Below, piece by piece: positions 30,786 through 31,391 of a stretch of 31,391 nt of DNA. Positions within the stretch are counted from its first letter, which is position 1. Every line of letters begins with the position of its first letter. The notes beneath the pieces are model-generated. The model saw nothing but the letters and a program-made list of their open reading frames with translations. It was not told where the DNA came from and made no database searches. Where the stretch lies: contig URIJ01000004.1 of NCBI GenBank assembly GCA_900547835.1, positions 1-31,391 on the forward strand. Reading direction: 5' to 3'. A program made the position numbers and the translations under genes. The stretch comes from an uncultured Collinsella sp. (GTDB lineage: Bacteria; Actinomycetota; Coriobacteriia; Coriobacteriales; Coriobacteriaceae).

Positions 30786-31391
30786 CGGGCGAGAAAGGCG
30801 GCCTGCTCGCGGGCCTGCGCGCCGAGGCCCTGAAGTCGCGCCACGCGGCACCGGTTCGCCTGGCCGTGCTCATGGCGCTGCCGATGCCGCTGCTCGGCGC
30901 GATGCCCTACCGGGGCGTGCAGATCTTCAGCGCGTGGAACTACTGGTACGCGCTCTTCCTGCCCGTGGCTCTCTCGCTCGTGGTGGCGTGCGTCGCGCGG
31001 GCGGACGCGCGCACGCGGATGCGGGGGCTTCTGGGCCTGGGCTTCCCGCTCGGGCGCGCCTGGTGGGCCAAGGCGCTCTGGTGCCTTGCTCTTTGCACGC
31101 TCTCGAACCTCGTGGTCTTCGGCATCTACCTCGCGGGATCGGCGTTCTCCTCGCAGGGCCTCACGGCCGCGGGCACGCTCACGATGCTCCTCTGCGCGCT
31201 CGCCAACACGGTGACCGCGGCGTGGATGATCCCCGCAGGGCTCTTCCTCACGGCGCGGCTCGGCATGCTCGCGGGCATCTTCTGCCCGCTCGCCGCGCAG
31301 CTCGTGGGTGGGTTCGCCTGGTCGCTGATGCCGCTGCCGCAGCTCTTTCCGCCGTCGGCGAGCATGGTCATCCCCACGAGCTTCATCCCCG
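30782..31391 (+). CDS. Lantibiotic-immunity-type ABC permease (partial)
   Basis: The reading frame begins with the ATG at 30782, which overlaps the ATPase stop, and is still open at the window edge after 203 codons. It has about five hydrophobic stretches. The first periplasm-facing region reads SAWNYWYALFLPVALSLVVA, resembling the NWWY-LFLP pattern of the MutE/EpiE-type permeases that partner LanF-type ATPases. The end at 31391 is the window boundary and not a true stop. Codon use is extremely GC-rich at third positions. A second permease (LanG type) would be expected just outside the window. Confidence 0.78.

Overview
The window looks like the chromosome of a Collinsella-type member of the Coriobacteriia (Actinomycetota). 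This is inferred from the moderately high GC, the protein sequences, and a gene order that mixes actinobacterial and Firmicutes-like arrangements. The run rnj-ftsK-pgsA-recA-recX-miaB-miaA-hflX-lexA-nrdR-dut follows the actinobacterial order, while the rodZ/pgsA/cinA/recA/rny/spoVS/miaB core resembles the Bacillus order. There is no tRNA, rRNA, CRISPR array, insertion sequence or prophage that I can recognise.

Layout: 240-9292 (+) is a tightly packed run of RNase J, FtsK, a RodZ-like protein, YajQ, RimO, PgsA and the CinA C-terminal domain, ending in a hairpin. 9293-11402 holds recA, with a textbook promoter carrying a perfect LexA box, and recX. 11403-14689 holds the RNase Y gene under its own promoter, an uncharacterised GHKL-type ATPase and spoVS. 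14735-18332 is miaB-miaA-hflX with ATG/stop overlaps. On the minus strand, lexA (19665-19021) overlaps a small acyltransferase-like membrane protein gene. Divergent from lexA are a YneA-like LysM membrane protein, nrdR and dut (19826-21221). The lexA/LysM intergenic region carries three LexA boxes at an exact 28-bp period.

From 21222 to 21613, convergent 3' ends flank two inverted copies of a palindromic repeat around a 22-bp-stem terminator. Next come a UgtP/MGD-type glycosyltransferase (-), trxB (+), a DUF1836 regulator (+) and a DegV protein (-). The regulator and degV share a palindrome in their upstream regions. A minus-strand cluster follows, read from 29660 down to 25843: a second CDP-alcohol phosphatidyltransferase, a GarA/OdhI-like FHA protein, a MerR regulator resembling FtsR, apt, and a secreted NlpC/P60 hydrolase. 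This pgsA2-garA-merR arrangement is also known from mycobacteria and corynebacteria. The right edge (30057-31391) has a very GC-rich lantibiotic-immunity-type ABC transporter whose codon use differs from the rest, suggesting an accessory or transferred island that continues beyond the window.

Themes: RNA decay and modification (RNase J, RNase Y, RimO, MiaA, MiaB, HflX), genome maintenance and the SOS response (FtsK, RecA, RecX, LexA, a probable SOS division inhibitor, Dut, NrdR), and envelope or lipid synthesis (two PgsA-type enzymes, glycosyltransferase, DegV, NlpC/P60, RodZ). The least explained items are the GHKL ATPase between rny and spoVS, the paired palindromic elements after dut, the hairpin covering the nrdR start codon, and the shared DUF1836/degV operator-like palindrome.
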